Assembly: GCF_030814695.1 (NCBI RefSeq)
Contig: NZ_JAUSVL010000001.1
Coordinates: 3,322,227-3,386,226, forward strand
Direction of reading: 5' to 3'
DNA length: 64,000 nt
Source: Oligosphaera ethanolica
Lineage (GTDB): Bacteria > Verrucomicrobiota > Lentisphaeria > Oligosphaerales > Oligosphaeraceae
Shown: positions 32,570 through 41,262 of the stretch, piece by piece
How the letters are laid out: the number at the start of each line of letters is the position of its first letter
Position numbering within the stretch: position 1 is the stretch's first letter
Program-made: the position numbers and the translations under genes
Notes under the pieces: generated by a model
Seen by the model: the letters and a program-made list of their open reading frames with translations, nothing else
Told to the model about the DNA's origin: nothing
Database searches by the model: none

Positions 32570-35515
32570 TTATTGAGCTTGGGTATCCAGCGCTTTGTCC
32601 ACCACCATGATGCCATTGGGGTTGACGGGGATGCCGGTCAGTCGTCGTTGGTCGCCGTGAGTGGTCGCCTGTAGCAGGCGCAATTCCCGGCCAGTGGCCA
32701 GATCAAGGACCGCGGCTTGTGCTGGCAGGGCGTCGGCGGGGCCGGTAAGCGTGATCTCGCCGCTGAAATCCGGCAATTCGCCGAGTGGTTTTGACCAGAG
32801 CACCAGCACGGCGCCGCCGGTGGCCGGATCACGGAATGGGTGCAGGATCGGCTGGCAGGCCGCCAGCGGGTAGTTCAGCTTGACGCCCGTCGGTACGCTT
32901 TGGCCTTTGGGGACGATGACGAACAGCCGCGACGGCGAGCGACGCTCTTCCAGGTTCCACTGGCCAATGCGCTCGGGGGTATCTTCCCATTCGCCCTGGG
33001 GCAGCTCGCGTTCGCCGTCAAGTACGCGCAGTTGCGCGGGTTCGATCGTGCTTTCCAGGTCGAGAAAGTAGCGGTCAACATGTTGAGTTTTGGTGTTGAG
33101 CATGGATGATCGCCAGTGCAGATCACGGGGATGATAGTCGACAAGTGGGATGTCAGTGACGGCGACCGTCGTGGTCGTGGCTTCGAGGCGTTTGTCGAAC
33201 CAGTCTCTTGCCCGCCGCCAGGCTTGTGCCAACGGCGTCTGCTTGTCGCTGAGCGCCAGGGCGACGCGTTGCCAATATTCCGGCCGGCCCAGGCCGAAGC
33301 GGTCGCTGATATACTGCTGCGTGAGATCTTCCGGCGAGGCAAAATCACGTGTCAACGGTGGCTCTGAGGTGAGGGGGAGACTGTCCTGATCGGCCAGAAT
33401 GAAGCTGTAGTCCGTGAGAGGCAGGTTTTCCAACACGGCCCAGTCGCCGTCTCGGCGGATGGTGGCGGTGCGGACGGCGCCGTCCATGAGGTCGACATAG
33501 ACTGGTTTGGCTAGCTGTTCGGGCGTGCAGCGCACCCGTATGGTACAGCTGTCCAGAACCCCGGCGGGGCCTGGTCGCGAATCCAACCACCAGGAGATGA
33601 AGAGCTTCTCGCCGCGCACAAAGGGCAGCACGCGGGCTTTGACGGCGGTGGACGTGCCGCTGGTGGTGACTGCGAGCGACTGGATGTCGAGAGGCTGGGC
33701 GGTCGTCGTGGTCAGCACGACACGCGCGGCATGCGCAGTATTAGGCCGGAATTCCGGCGGATAGCGGCGGCATAGGGACGTCATGCCGTCGGGTGCGGCT
33801 CGCAGCGGCGTTTCGTCGCCGATTGCTTCGAGCACTTTCCCGGCGGCATCGAGCCAGATCAGCCGGGCGTCAATGGTCTCCGCATTGCTTTTCACCGTGG
33901 CTGATAGATCGACGTTCTGCCGCGGCGGTATGGGGATGGACGGGCTTTCCCAACGTGACGCAACCGCAAACGGTTTGGGGGTGTAGAGCGACTGTCTGCT
34001 TTGTTGGTGATCGTCAATGGCAACGGGCACGGCGCTTGGTTTCAGGCTGTCGTCCAAAATGGCCGCCACATTGCGGATGGCGCAGTATTTGATAGTGGGA
34101 GTGCCATCCGCCCGGAGCAGCGCTCCCGGGTGTTCCATCTCCGGCGTCGCTTTTAGTGTCTGCCAGAAACTGACCGGGATGCCCAGAGTGCGTTCGTAAA
34201 GAAAACGGCGGCCGATGTGCCGTGCTTCTTCATAATCGGAGATGCCGCTTTCGGCGCGATCAACCCCGCCTACGGCCTGTACTTCGGTTTGCCAGACGAC
34301 CAGTTTCGGATTCACACTTTCGATCAGTTTTCTGAACTCGGCCAGCGCATCGGCGTGGTCGACACGCGCGCTGGCATACTCGGGGCGCCAGCGGGGCGAG
34401 TGGATGCCAATGACGTCCACCCAGTCGCCCAGGCCGGTGCTCAGCATGCCTTGCGCAAAATCCATGTCGTAGCCGACTAGGCCGCCACTGATGATGGTCA
34501 GACTGGGATCGACACTGCGGATCACTTGGGCGTAGGCGATGACCGTCTGGCCAAATTCAATGGGGTTGGGTACGGGCTTCCAGAATTTACCGATATTGGG
34601 TTCGTTGCCAATTTCCCACACCCGGAGGTCGCTGTGCAAGGCCGTTACTATTTTTTTCAGCTGCGCCAGGCGTTGCGCCAACTCGTCGCCAGTGGGCAGG
34701 TGGGTGATGGGCACGTGAGCGAGAAGCTGAAATTTGTGCCGAAGCAGCTCCGCGCGTATTTTTTTGGCATGTGGAGAGTCCACGTCCAGCGGCATGCGGG
34801 CGGCCCATTTGACGCCGGCGGCTGCGAGGCGATCAATATGCGCGGTGGTCAATTCACCTATCTGGAGATTTGCGCCGACCATGGATGGGCCGACGTCCTC
34901 CGTGCGGCGTGACGCGAGATAGCTGAAGGGCTGGTCAAAAACGAATGCCGTCTGCGGCGTTGCCGCTGTCGGGGCAGCCAGTGGCTCGGTCAGCTCCACG
35001 CGGTCCACGGCAAAGGCGTAGTCGTGGCTTGCGTCGCAGCGAATACCTACTTTGACCACCCGGGCCAGGTTCGGGTTTTCGTGCCGGAAGACGGACGGGT
35101 CCCGGGAAATATCCACCGTGAAGCGTTGCCAGTCGTTGCCTTTGATCGTCCCGAGCTCCCAGAACATCTGTCGGCCGCGCTCATCGACGGCCTTGGCGTA
35201 CATCTGTCGTGTTCGCCCGCCGTCGCCGCGCAGCCAGAGGGTCAGATGCCTGTGCTGCGACCAGTCCCACACGCCGTCCGGACAGGTTTTGGTCAGCCAG
35301 TAGAAGTGGCTCTCGGCGGCTTTGTCGGTGACCAGTAGGGCCTTTTTCCCCTCGGCCGCATCATCGCTGAGGCTGAGCGTGCTTTGGCCGGTGCCGGTGA
35401 TATTGCCCTCCGCAACCCAGTTCAGGCTTTGTTCGAAGTCGTCCAGGAGCAGATTGGCGTGGGCAATGCCCGCGAGTAGACAGGTGCTGAGAATGCTGCG
35501 AACAATCGTTTTCAT
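32570..35515 (-). CDS. Secreted GH39-like glycoside hydrolase
   Basis: 981 residues. AAAGG 7 bases before ATG 35515 marks the start and leaves a clear signal peptide (MKTIVRSILSTCLLAGIAHA). Residues about 25-190 form a jelly-roll carbohydrate-binding-like domain. The barrel follows: WEIGNEPNIGKFW near 310 carries the acid/base Glu of clan-A enzymes, and KLVVWQTEVQAVGG near 420 carries the likely nucleophile Glu. The rest is beta-rich with Ig-like portions. GH39 and related members act on xylosides, iduronides or rhamnosides; the exact activity is open. It is flanked by a pseudopilin/LacI pair upstream and by the propeller gene downstream, forming one polysaccharide module. Confidence 0.75.
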   Translation of the reverse strand: MKTIVRSILSTCLLAGIAHANLLLDDFEQSLNWVAEGNITGTGQSTLSLSDDAAEGKKALLVTDKAAESHFYWLTKTCPDGVWDWSQHRHLTLWLRGDGGRTRQMYAKAVDERGRQMFWELGTIKGNDWQRFTVDISRDPSVFRHENPNLARVVKVGIRCDASHDYAFAVDRVELTEPLAAPTAATPQTAFVFDQPFSYLASRRTEDVGPSMVGANLQIGELTTAHIDRLAAAGVKWAARMPLDVDSPHAKKIRAELLRHKFQLLAHVPITHLPTGDELAQRLAQLKKIVTALHSDLRVWEIGNEPNIGKFWKPVPNPIEFGQTVIAYAQVIRSVDPSLTIISGGLVGYDMDFAQGMLSTGLGDWVDVIGIHSPRWRPEYASARVDHADALAEFRKLIESVNPKLVVWQTEVQAVGGVDRAESGISDYEEARHIGRRFLYERTLGIPVSFWQTLKATPEMEHPGALLRADGTPTIKYCAIRNVAAILDDSLKPSAVPVAIDDHQQSRQSLYTPKPFAVASRWESPSIPIPPRQNVDLSATVKSNAETIDARLIWLDAAGKVLEAIGDETPLRAAPDGMTSLCRRYPPEFRPNTAHAARVVLTTTTAQPLDIQSLAVTTSGTSTAVKARVLPFVRGEKLFISWWLDSRPGPAGVLDSCTIRVRCTPEQLAKPVYVDLMDGAVRTATIRRDGDWAVLENLPLTDYSFILADQDSLPLTSEPPLTRDFASPEDLTQQYISDRFGLGRPEYWQRVALALSDKQTPLAQAWRRARDWFDKRLEATTTTVAVTDIPLVDYHPRDLHWRSSMLNTKTQHVDRYFLDLESTIEPAQLRVLDGERELPQGEWEDTPERIGQWNLEERRSPSRLFVIVPKGQSVPTGVKLNYPLAACQPILHPFRDPATGGAVLVLWSKPLGELPDFSGEITLTGPADALPAQAAVLDLATGRELRLLQATTHGDQRRLTGIPVNPNGIMVVDKALDTQAQ

Positions 35516-35676
35516 GCTACGGCCTTTCATTGCTCGTTGGGGGTTATTTCGAGTAAGGGAGCCAGAAGGCGGTGCTGGCGCCTCCCTGATTCATGGGCGT
35601 TAGGTACCGTCTCCCGCAGGAAAAAGAACCGCGTAGGCCTTTTCCCGTCGGCGATGAGAACCCATCCACGACGATA

Positions 35677-36363
35677 TCATTGCGTCGGCTGGGGTATCCA
35701 GTGCTTGTTGTATGGTGCTGCCCGCATGCTTTCCACATGGCCGTCGATAAACTGCGCGTTGAACGAATTCATGTGCCAATCACCCAGGTAATAAGCGGAA
35801 CCGCCGGTCGCATAGGCCTTGTCGACATGGAATCTTTCCCACATATTCAAGGTTTGGCAATCAACCGCCTGTATCGTCTGGCTGGGTTTGGTAAAAGCCG
35901 AAATCAATCGCGCGTCCTTGGTATAGAGGCCCGTCGATGAGTAGAGTTTGATTTGCCCCACTGTGTTCTGGTGGCAACCGTAAGAGAACGTCATTGGGCT
36001 GGGTGTCCCTGTCGGCCGGTTGGACGTTGTCGTGAACGATTTTGAAGGACAGACATAGGCCTTGTAATCGCCGACAAACGGCGCCAACAGATCCTGGAAG
36101 CGGTAGAATTGTGATGTCTGTCCCTCGGGATGGTATTGACTGACGCATACAAAGCCGTCGTAGGTGTCGCTATACATGGTGGCCGCTGTGCCTATCTGCT
36201 TCAAATTGCTGGTGCAGGATATGGCGCGGGCCTTTTCTCTGGCCTTGCTCAGTGCTGGCAAGAGCATGGCCGCCAGAATGGCGATGATCGCGATAACCAC
36301 CAGCAGTTCAATCAAGGTGAAGGCGCGCTGCGGGGACTTGGAGCTCAATGCTTTGTTCGTCAT
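35677..36363 (-). CDS. Pseudopilin-like protein with prepilin N-terminal methylation motif
   Basis: 228 residues. The prepilin cleavage/methylation motif is complete: a basic leader, then [25 protein letters not shown] with Glu at +5. After it comes [19 protein letters not shown], a segment shared with the protein at 47640, and a C-terminal FIDGHVE of the H-x9-DG type. Such proteins are abundant in Lentisphaerota and related phyla; they are thought to be secreted through a type II or type IV pilus-like system, with unknown role. It starts 4 bp after the LacI stop, so the regulator and this protein are co-transcribed. GAGGAG precedes the ATG. Confidence 0.88.
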   Translation of the reverse strand: MTNKALSSKSPQRAFTLIELLVVIAIIAILAAMLLPALSKAREKARAISCTSNLKQIGTAATMYSDTYDGFVCVSQYHPEGQTSQFYRFQDLLAPFVGDYKAYVCPSKSFTTTSNRPTGTPSPMTFSYGCHQNTVGQIKLYSSTGLYTKDARLISAFTKPSQTIQAVDCQTLNMWERFHVDKAYATGGSAYYLGDWHMNSFNAQFIDGHVESMRAAPYNKHWIPQPTQ

Positions 36364-36367
36364 GACC

Positions 36368-37396
36368 CTACTCCTCTTCGTTCGCACAACAACAACCACA
36401 GGACTCGCGATAATACGTCTCAAAAGGCAAGTGGACTGCAACGGCTGGAGATTGATGATTGTGGCCCAGGCGGGCCTCCAGCAGCTTCATCATCGCTCCC
36501 GCGACCCGTTCCGAGGCAACGCCGGCGGTCGTTAGCGCGGGGTTGAAAAAAGAAGAAATCTGGTGGTTGTCTATTCCCGCGACGGCGATGTCCTCGGGTA
36601 CGCTGTAGCCGCATTGGCGCAAGCCATTCATGACCCCGATCGCGGTAATGTCGTTGTGGCAGAGTATCGCTTGCGGCTTGCTCTCGTGCTGCAACAGATC
36701 GCCGATGGCGTCTCGCGCCGTTTGCATGTCCTGCGCGGGCAACAGAAATAAACGCTTGGCGCTTTCCAAACCCGCCGCTTGCATGGCCGCAAAATAACCG
36801 CGTTGGCGGATGGTGTTACGGTCTACTCCGAGATACCAGATGTTGCGAAATCCGTGCTTGCGGATGAAGTGCTCAGTCAGTTTTCGCGCCATGGCGACAT
36901 AGTCGATGCAGAGGCAGTCGACACAAACGCTTGTGGCATTGCTGAAGGTGACAACCGCAATGTCCTGCTTGAGCGCGGCTTCCAGAGCCGGCCAGAAGTC
37001 CTTCTTCTCAACCACACCGGTAATTTTGCCGATGATCAACCCGTCCACTTGCCGCCCCGCCATGTCGCGGATTCGCGAACTGAGCTCGTCCTCGTCTTGA
37101 TAACCACTGACCAGTAGCTGATACCCCGACGCATGCACCTGCCGGCGCAATGCCTCTATCAACTCGCTGCGAACCGGATTGCTCAACTCAGTGGCGATGA
37201 GACCGATGGTCTGAGTGCGCTTCTGTACCAGGCCCTTGGCCATCATGTTCGGTGAATAACCCAGGCGAGTCGCCGTCGCACGTATCAATACCTTGGTCTC
37301 TATGCTGATCCGCGGATGGTCGCTCAAAGCACGACTCACCGTCGTGTAGCTCTTTCCCGATTCCCGCGCTATGTCGATGATGGTTACGCGCGCCAT
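36368..37396 (-). CDS. LacI-family transcriptional regulator
   Basis: 342 residues. The N-terminal helix-turn-helix ([28 protein letters not shown]) and hinge region are typical. The ligand domain from about 62 has the periplasmic-binding-protein form ([50 protein letters not shown]). The C-terminus ends in an unusual Cys cluster (CGCCC). It likely controls the downstream pseudopilin and GH39-like genes and itself, by binding the two perfect palindromes upstream. The inducer would be a sugar. AGAGGA precedes the ATG. Confidence 0.92.
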   Translation of the reverse strand: MARVTIIDIARESGKSYTTVSRALSDHPRISIETKVLIRATATRLGYSPNMMAKGLVQKRTQTIGLIATELSNPVRSELIEALRRQVHASGYQLLVSGYQDEDELSSRIRDMAGRQVDGLIIGKITGVVEKKDFWPALEAALKQDIAVVTFSNATSVCVDCLCIDYVAMARKLTEHFIRKHGFRNIWYLGVDRNTIRQRGYFAAMQAAGLESAKRLFLLPAQDMQTARDAIGDLLQHESKPQAILCHNDITAIGVMNGLRQCGYSVPEDIAVAGIDNHQISSFFNPALTTAGVASERVAGAMMKLLEARLGHNHQSPAVAVHLPFETYYRESCGCCCANEEE

Positions 37397-37425
37397 AGGT
37401 GACTATCCTCTGTAGGGTGGCATTT

Positions 37426-37441
37426 GCGCAAACGTTTGCGC
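37426..37441. promoter_or_regulatory. LacI-type operator 1
   Basis: GCGCAAACGTTTGCGC is a perfect 16-bp palindrome with the central CG common to LacI-family sites. It lies 30 bp upstream of the lacI-type start. Confidence 0.8.
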
Positions 37442-37458
37442 GGGGGGCTCCTAAAAAA

Positions 37459-37476
37459 CGCGCAAACGTTTGCGCG
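37459..37476. promoter_or_regulatory. LacI-type operator 2
   Basis: CGCGCAAACGTTTGCGCG is a perfect 18-bp palindrome containing the same 16-bp core as operator 1. The centres of the two sites are 34 bp apart, close to three helical turns, so two dimers would bind the same face. Confidence 0.8.
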
Positions 37477-37546
37477 AATGCCATATGATAATTTGTGGCG
37501 GTGATTTGTCAAATTTATTTTTGGGGTGGGGGAGGGATTTTTTGGC

Positions 37547-37605
37547 GTAATCGGTCAGTAACCACCCCGGTGGGGAAAACACTGGGGTGGTTACTGACCG
37601 ATTAC
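37547..37605. repeat. Solo inverted pair of MITE left ends (22-bp perfect arms)
   Basis: Arms 37547-37568 and 37584-37605 are perfect inverted repeats starting GTAATCGGTCAGTAACC, with a 15-base loop. The arm equals the left end of the element at 50353 (and nearly that at 46349), now facing itself. No flanking direct repeat is seen, so this is likely a collapsed remnant. It lies between lacI and the HipBA-like pair and may act as a transcription barrier. Confidence 0.7.
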
Positions 37606-37635
37606 TTACCTTGTTTTGTAGCGGTTTACCGTTTT

Positions 37636-37673
37636 TTGCTTTTGTTTTATCGGACGCTATACTATCTCATAGT
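37636..37673 (+). promoter_or_regulatory. Promoter and putative HipB-type operator
   Basis: TTGCTT (37636-37641) and TATACT (37658-37663) are separated by 16 bases. ACTATCTCATAGT (37661-37673), a 5-3-5 inverted repeat, overlaps the -10 box and is a candidate site for autorepression by the HTH protein encoded just downstream. Confidence 0.55.
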
Positions 37674-37702
37674 TAGAATAAATGACAATAAAGGACAAAA
37701 AG

Positions 37703-38014
37703 ATGACTGATAATAATGAAATACAGTTATTGACCCCGATGGACGTGATGAAGAATATGGCGAACAAGGCACGGCAGTTGCGTCTTGCCCTGAATATGCC
37801 GCAGGTGGAGCTGGCTCGTCGGGTCGGTGTGGCGGTCGGCACAGTCAAACGTTTTGAGAATACGGGCGCGATTCAGTTTAAACACCTGTTGCAAATCGCT
37901 CTGGTGCTGGGACGGCTGGACGATTTTGAATCGGTTTTGCGTCAAGATGTTTTGCCAAAATCCCTCTTTGGTTTGAAAGAGCCTCAAAAACGCCAACGCG
38001 CGAGATCAAAATGA
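37703..38014 (+). CDS. HTH antitoxin, HipB/XRE-like
   Basis: 103 residues. ATG 37703 is preferred over ATG 37682 because AAAGGA lies 7 bases upstream. The helix-turn-helix is seen at about residues 20-60 (ARQLRLALNMPQVELARRVGVAVGTVKRFENTG), with the usual recognition helix. The tail is basic. In HipBA systems such a protein represses the operon and holds the kinase. Its stop overlaps the start of the HipA-like gene by four bases, and an inverted repeat covers the promoter upstream. AT-richer sequence than the surroundings suggests acquisition. Confidence 0.82.
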   Translation: MTDNNEIQLLTPMDVMKNMANKARQLRLALNMPQVELARRVGVAVGTVKRFENTGAIQFKHLLQIALVLGRLDDFESVLRQDVLPKSLFGLKEPQKRQRARSK

Positions 38015-39162
38015 AACTCAACGTTTTTTTGCATGCTTACGGACGCCGTTGTCAGGTCGGGTTGCTGTATGAGGAGAACAGTCGGATTTTCTTTGAATAC
38101 GCGCCGGATTTTCTCGCGAGCGGTATTGAGCTTTCCCCTTTCAAACTGCCCTTGCGTCCCGGTGTGTTTGAGGATGGCAAATATACCTTTGACGGCTTAT
38201 ACGGACTTTTCAATGATAGCCTGCCGGATGGCTGGGGCTGCCTGTTGTTGGATCGCAAACTTCGGAAACAAGGTATGCGGTATGATGCGATTACGCCCCT
38301 GCACCGACTTTCGCTGATCGGGCATAATCCCATGGGCGCATTGGAATATGAACCGGCGGATGCCGGTGATGACACCATATTGCCGGTGGAGCTGGATTCG
38401 CTTTCTGGTGAAGTCGAAAACATCCTTGACGGCAAAGATTCCGAAGTTCTTGATGAACTGCTCAAACTCAACGGTTCATCGGGCGGCGCGCGACCGAAGA
38501 TTACGGCGTATGTGTCGCAGGACCGCAAACATATCATCCACGGCGGTGCGGTCTGTCCGTCAGGATTCACACCATGGATCATTAAATTCACCGAGAAGCG
38601 GGACGGCAATGGTTTTGGCGAACTGGAGTATCGTTATTCACTGGCCGCAAAGATGGCTGGGATTGTGATGCCGGCAACGCACCTCTTTCCGTCGCGACTT
38701 GGGAAAGGGTACTTTGGCGTCGAACGTTTCGACCGTACTCCGGAAGGGAAAGTGCACGTTCACACCGCTTGCGGATTGCTCCATGCCTCGCATCGTTACA
38801 GTTGTCTTGATTACGAAAATCTGTTAAAGCTGACAACGATTCTGGTCAAAGATCGGCCGCAGGTCGAACAGATGGTCTTGCGGATGATTTTCAACGTCAA
38901 AAGTGGAAATCGGGACGATCACAGTAAAAACTTCTCGTTCCTGCTGGACGACAAATCCCACTGGCAGCTTGCACCGGCTTATGATCTCACGCCATCCGCA
39001 GGGATCAATGGCGAGCAGACTGCGATGGTAAACGGCAAAGGCCGTGGCATTACCGACGCCGATCTTATCGTCGCGGCGCAAACCGCAGACATTGTCGCCA
39101 AGGAGCTCCGCCTCATGCTGGACCGGGTCAACGCCGCAATTGCCCATTATCGGCTATGTTGA
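38011..39162 (+). CDS. HipA-like serine/threonine kinase toxin
   Basis: 383 residues. N-terminal HipA-N region (FDGLYGLFNDSLPDGWG, 60-76), the nucleotide-loop motif GSSGGARPK (155-163), a catalytic SGNRDDHSKN (298-307) with the HRD-like Asp, and AYDLTPS (323-329) for metal binding. Family proteins phosphorylate aminoacyl-tRNA synthetases (GltX, TrpS) or related targets and cause dormancy. The length is normal, with no lesion visible. The GTP/ATP loop contains the residues needed for autophosphorylation control (SSGG). It is co-translated with its HTH partner through ATGA. Confidence 0.88.
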   Translation: MKLNVFLHAYGRRCQVGLLYEENSRIFFEYAPDFLASGIELSPFKLPLRPGVFEDGKYTFDGLYGLFNDSLPDGWGCLLLDRKLRKQGMRYDAITPLHRLSLIGHNPMGALEYEPADAGDDTILPVELDSLSGEVENILDGKDSEVLDELLKLNGSSGGARPKITAYVSQDRKHIIHGGAVCPSGFTPWIIKFTEKRDGNGFGELEYRYSLAAKMAGIVMPATHLFPSRLGKGYFGVERFDRTPEGKVHVHTACGLLHASHRYSCLDYENLLKLTTILVKDRPQVEQMVLRMIFNVKSGNRDDHSKNFSFLLDDKSHWQLAPAYDLTPSAGINGEQTAMVNGKGRGITDADLIVAAQTADIVAKELRLMLDRVNAAIAHYRLC

Positions 39163-39392
39163 ACCAGTAAAGTTGTTAATAACACGGCATCGACATGGGT
39201 TGAACCGTCCAGCTGCCAAAGTTAATTTTTATGCGGCACCTTCATTTCCGCTACAACATGCATTGCCCCAATGTTCGAGGCTCGTTCAGAATGGATTGCC
39301 TTGAATAGTGCTTATTTCCCCCATGCCGCGCACAGGGCCTTTTCTTGCGGCGGTCAGCTTGCTTAGGGAAAGAGTCGTCCGGTGTTTTGGGC

Positions 39393-39434
39393 AAAAAAAC
39401 AGAACGGCGGCCGTTGGAAACAACGGTCGCCGTT
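39393..39434 (-). terminator. Rho-independent terminator after tRNA-fMet
   Basis: Read on the minus strand, a near-perfect stem (AACGGCGACCGTTG with CAACGGCCGCCGTT, loop TTTC) is followed by CTGTTTTTTT. It lies 8 bases after the tRNA 3' end. Confidence 0.88.
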
Positions 39435-39442
39435 CGTGTTAT

Positions 39443-39519
<77 letters not shown>

Positions 39520-39674
39520 TCATTGAGCATTGACAACGAGGATTAAGATACCGTAGAGGGGGGATTTTGCAAGCGCGAACTGTCAAAAAAGTTGAAGATT
39601 TTCCCGACTTGTCCGGTTTTTACGTTACGGTCATGGCTGTGGGTGGGGACCTGACGTCCTGAGTGGGTGACTTG

Positions 39675-40964
39675 TCAGGCCTGAAATTTTTCACGGAGGG
39701 CCCAGAGGCCGAGGGCGGGGTTGGAGATATAGAAGATTTTTTCGCCATTGGGGAGGGTATTGAAGCCGTCCTTGAGGGTATTTGGGTCGTAGCGTTGCAT
39801 CATGGTGTCGAGGTCGGCGACGTCGAAGCCGGCGGCGACGAGGTCTTCTTTGGGCATATTTGGTCCTGGGCAGTAGGTGATGCGGAAGCGTCCTTCGCTG
39901 GAGCCGTGGATGAGGTGTGCGGCGGCGCCGAGGTTTTGGCGCAGGTCTTCGTTTTCGGCGACGGCTTTAAGGGTGGCGGGTGTGCCGTGGTAGCCGTATT
40001 TGCGGATGACGCGGTCATTTTGCGGGTCTTCGCCGAACTGCTTGAGTGCGGGGGCGAGGATGATGAGGTCGCCGTCGTCGGCGATCATCATGCGGGTGCG
40101 GTAGATGGCCTTGTTGCCCAGCCAGGTGCTTTTGAATTCTTCGGGGTCGAGGTAGACGACGGCTTTTTTGACGGGTTCGTCCATGAGGTCGAGATTGACT
40201 TGCTGGGAGAGTTTGACGCCCATGGCGAAAGTCTCGTCGTCATCGCCAATGAAGAGCCCGCGCATGTCCATGCGCTTGGTTTCCTGGTTTTTGGCCATGA
40301 CGGTGAGGACGTAGAGGATGGGCAGGTCGCCCAGGAAGGTCTTGCAGCCGTAGTTGAAGAGTTTGCGCACGGGCGTGTCGTTGACGCCCATGATCTTCTC
40401 CATATTGCAGGACGCGCCGATGAAGTGCGATTTGTTGATCATGTCCGAACCGCCGACGCCGACCATGATGTTCTTGGTGTAGTTGGCCATGCCGACGACT
40501 TCGTGGGGGACGATTTGGCCCACGGAGAGAATGAGGTCGTAGCCCTGGAAGAGGATTTTGTTGCACTGGACCTGCACGCTGTAGTCCAGTTTGCCTTCCG
40601 ACCACTCTTTGATGAGCGAGCCGGGGACTTCGCCGAGGGTGACGACGTCGTTGCGCCAGTCGTGGACGATGAAGCGGTCGAGGGGAATGTCCGCACCGAA
40701 CATGGTTTTGATCTCGTGTTCAGTCATGGCGAAGTGCGTGCCCAGCGCGGGAATGATGTCCACCTGCGCCGTGGGGCTCAGCAGCTTGTAGAGCATGTTG
40801 GTGAGCGGGCCGGCATTGGAGTTCAGGCGGGTGAAATCCGGCGGGATGATGAGCACTTTCTTCAGCGGGCGGTCGATTTGCGCCAGGGCGTTGCGGAGCA
40901 TGGCGAGCTTTTCGGCGTCGCTGATGGCAAGGGTGGTGCCGGCTTTATGGGCGTAGGTCGTCAT
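39675..40964 (-). CDS. LarA-like nickel-pincer racemase family protein (DUF2088)
   Basis: 429 residues from ATG 40964 (AAGGAA upstream). An extended open frame further upstream runs through repeats and into the glycosyltransferase and is rejected. Family features: IIPPDFTRLNSNAGPL near 40-55, ALGTHFAMTEHEI near 72-84 with the conserved His pair, and VGQIVPHEVVGMANYTKNIMVGVGG near 145-170. LarA enzymes racemise or epimerise 2-hydroxy acids with a nickel-pincer nucleotide made by LarB, LarC and LarE; those genes are not in this window. Its substrate is unknown. It stands alone with repeats upstream. Confidence 0.82.
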   Translation of the reverse strand: MTTYAHKAGTTLAISDAEKLAMLRNALAQIDRPLKKVLIIPPDFTRLNSNAGPLTNMLYKLLSPTAQVDIIPALGTHFAMTEHEIKTMFGADIPLDRFIVHDWRNDVVTLGEVPGSLIKEWSEGKLDYSVQVQCNKILFQGYDLILSVGQIVPHEVVGMANYTKNIMVGVGGSDMINKSHFIGASCNMEKIMGVNDTPVRKLFNYGCKTFLGDLPILYVLTVMAKNQETKRMDMRGLFIGDDDETFAMGVKLSQQVNLDLMDEPVKKAVVYLDPEEFKSTWLGNKAIYRTRMMIADDGDLIILAPALKQFGEDPQNDRVIRKYGYHGTPATLKAVAENEDLRQNLGAAAHLIHGSSEGRFRITYCPGPNMPKEDLVAAGFDVADLDTMMQRYDPNTLKDGFNTLPNGEKIFYISNPALGLWALREKFQA

Positions 40965-40978
40965 GGGGCGTTCCTTGT

Positions 40979-41200
40979 TGTTGGGTGGGAACCACGAATA
41001 GAAATCGGTGGGAACCACGAATGGACACGAATGGACACGAATAAATGCAAATGGGCACGAATAACTCTGTGGCGGACTGGCGTCCGCCACAGGGGGGGGA
41101 AGGTTGGCAAGAGCGGGTGGGAACCACGAAGGGAAATCGGTGGGAACCACGAAGGAACACGAATGAACACGAATGGACACGAATAAATGCGAATGTTTTT
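40979..41200. repeat. ACGAATGGACACGAATGG-type repeat cluster
   Basis: Several copies of GGGAACCACGAA followed by (T/G)GGACACGAATGGACACGAATAAATGC are spaced through this stretch, with a GTGGCGGAC...GTCCGCCAC hairpin near 41069-41091. Two larger blocks, about 120 bp apart, are near copies of each other. A reverse-oriented fragment of the same family precedes the MFS gene near 902-945. Non-coding, function unknown. Confidence 0.75.
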
Positions 41201-41262
41201 TTGGCGTAATAACGTAATGTCGCGACAGGCGCTGGCAAGGCCGCCGGTAGATGATGGCCAAT

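Noticed and set aside
39663-41186. Long plus-strand open frame (over 500 codons) opposite the LarA-like gene, and similar ones at 5852-7192, 13420-14601, 15896-16921, 17221-19038 and 20050-21156
   Set aside because: They lie fully antisense to genes with clear families, are Gly/Asp/Val/Ala rich as expected from reading high-GC genes backwards, and show no motif or ribosome site.
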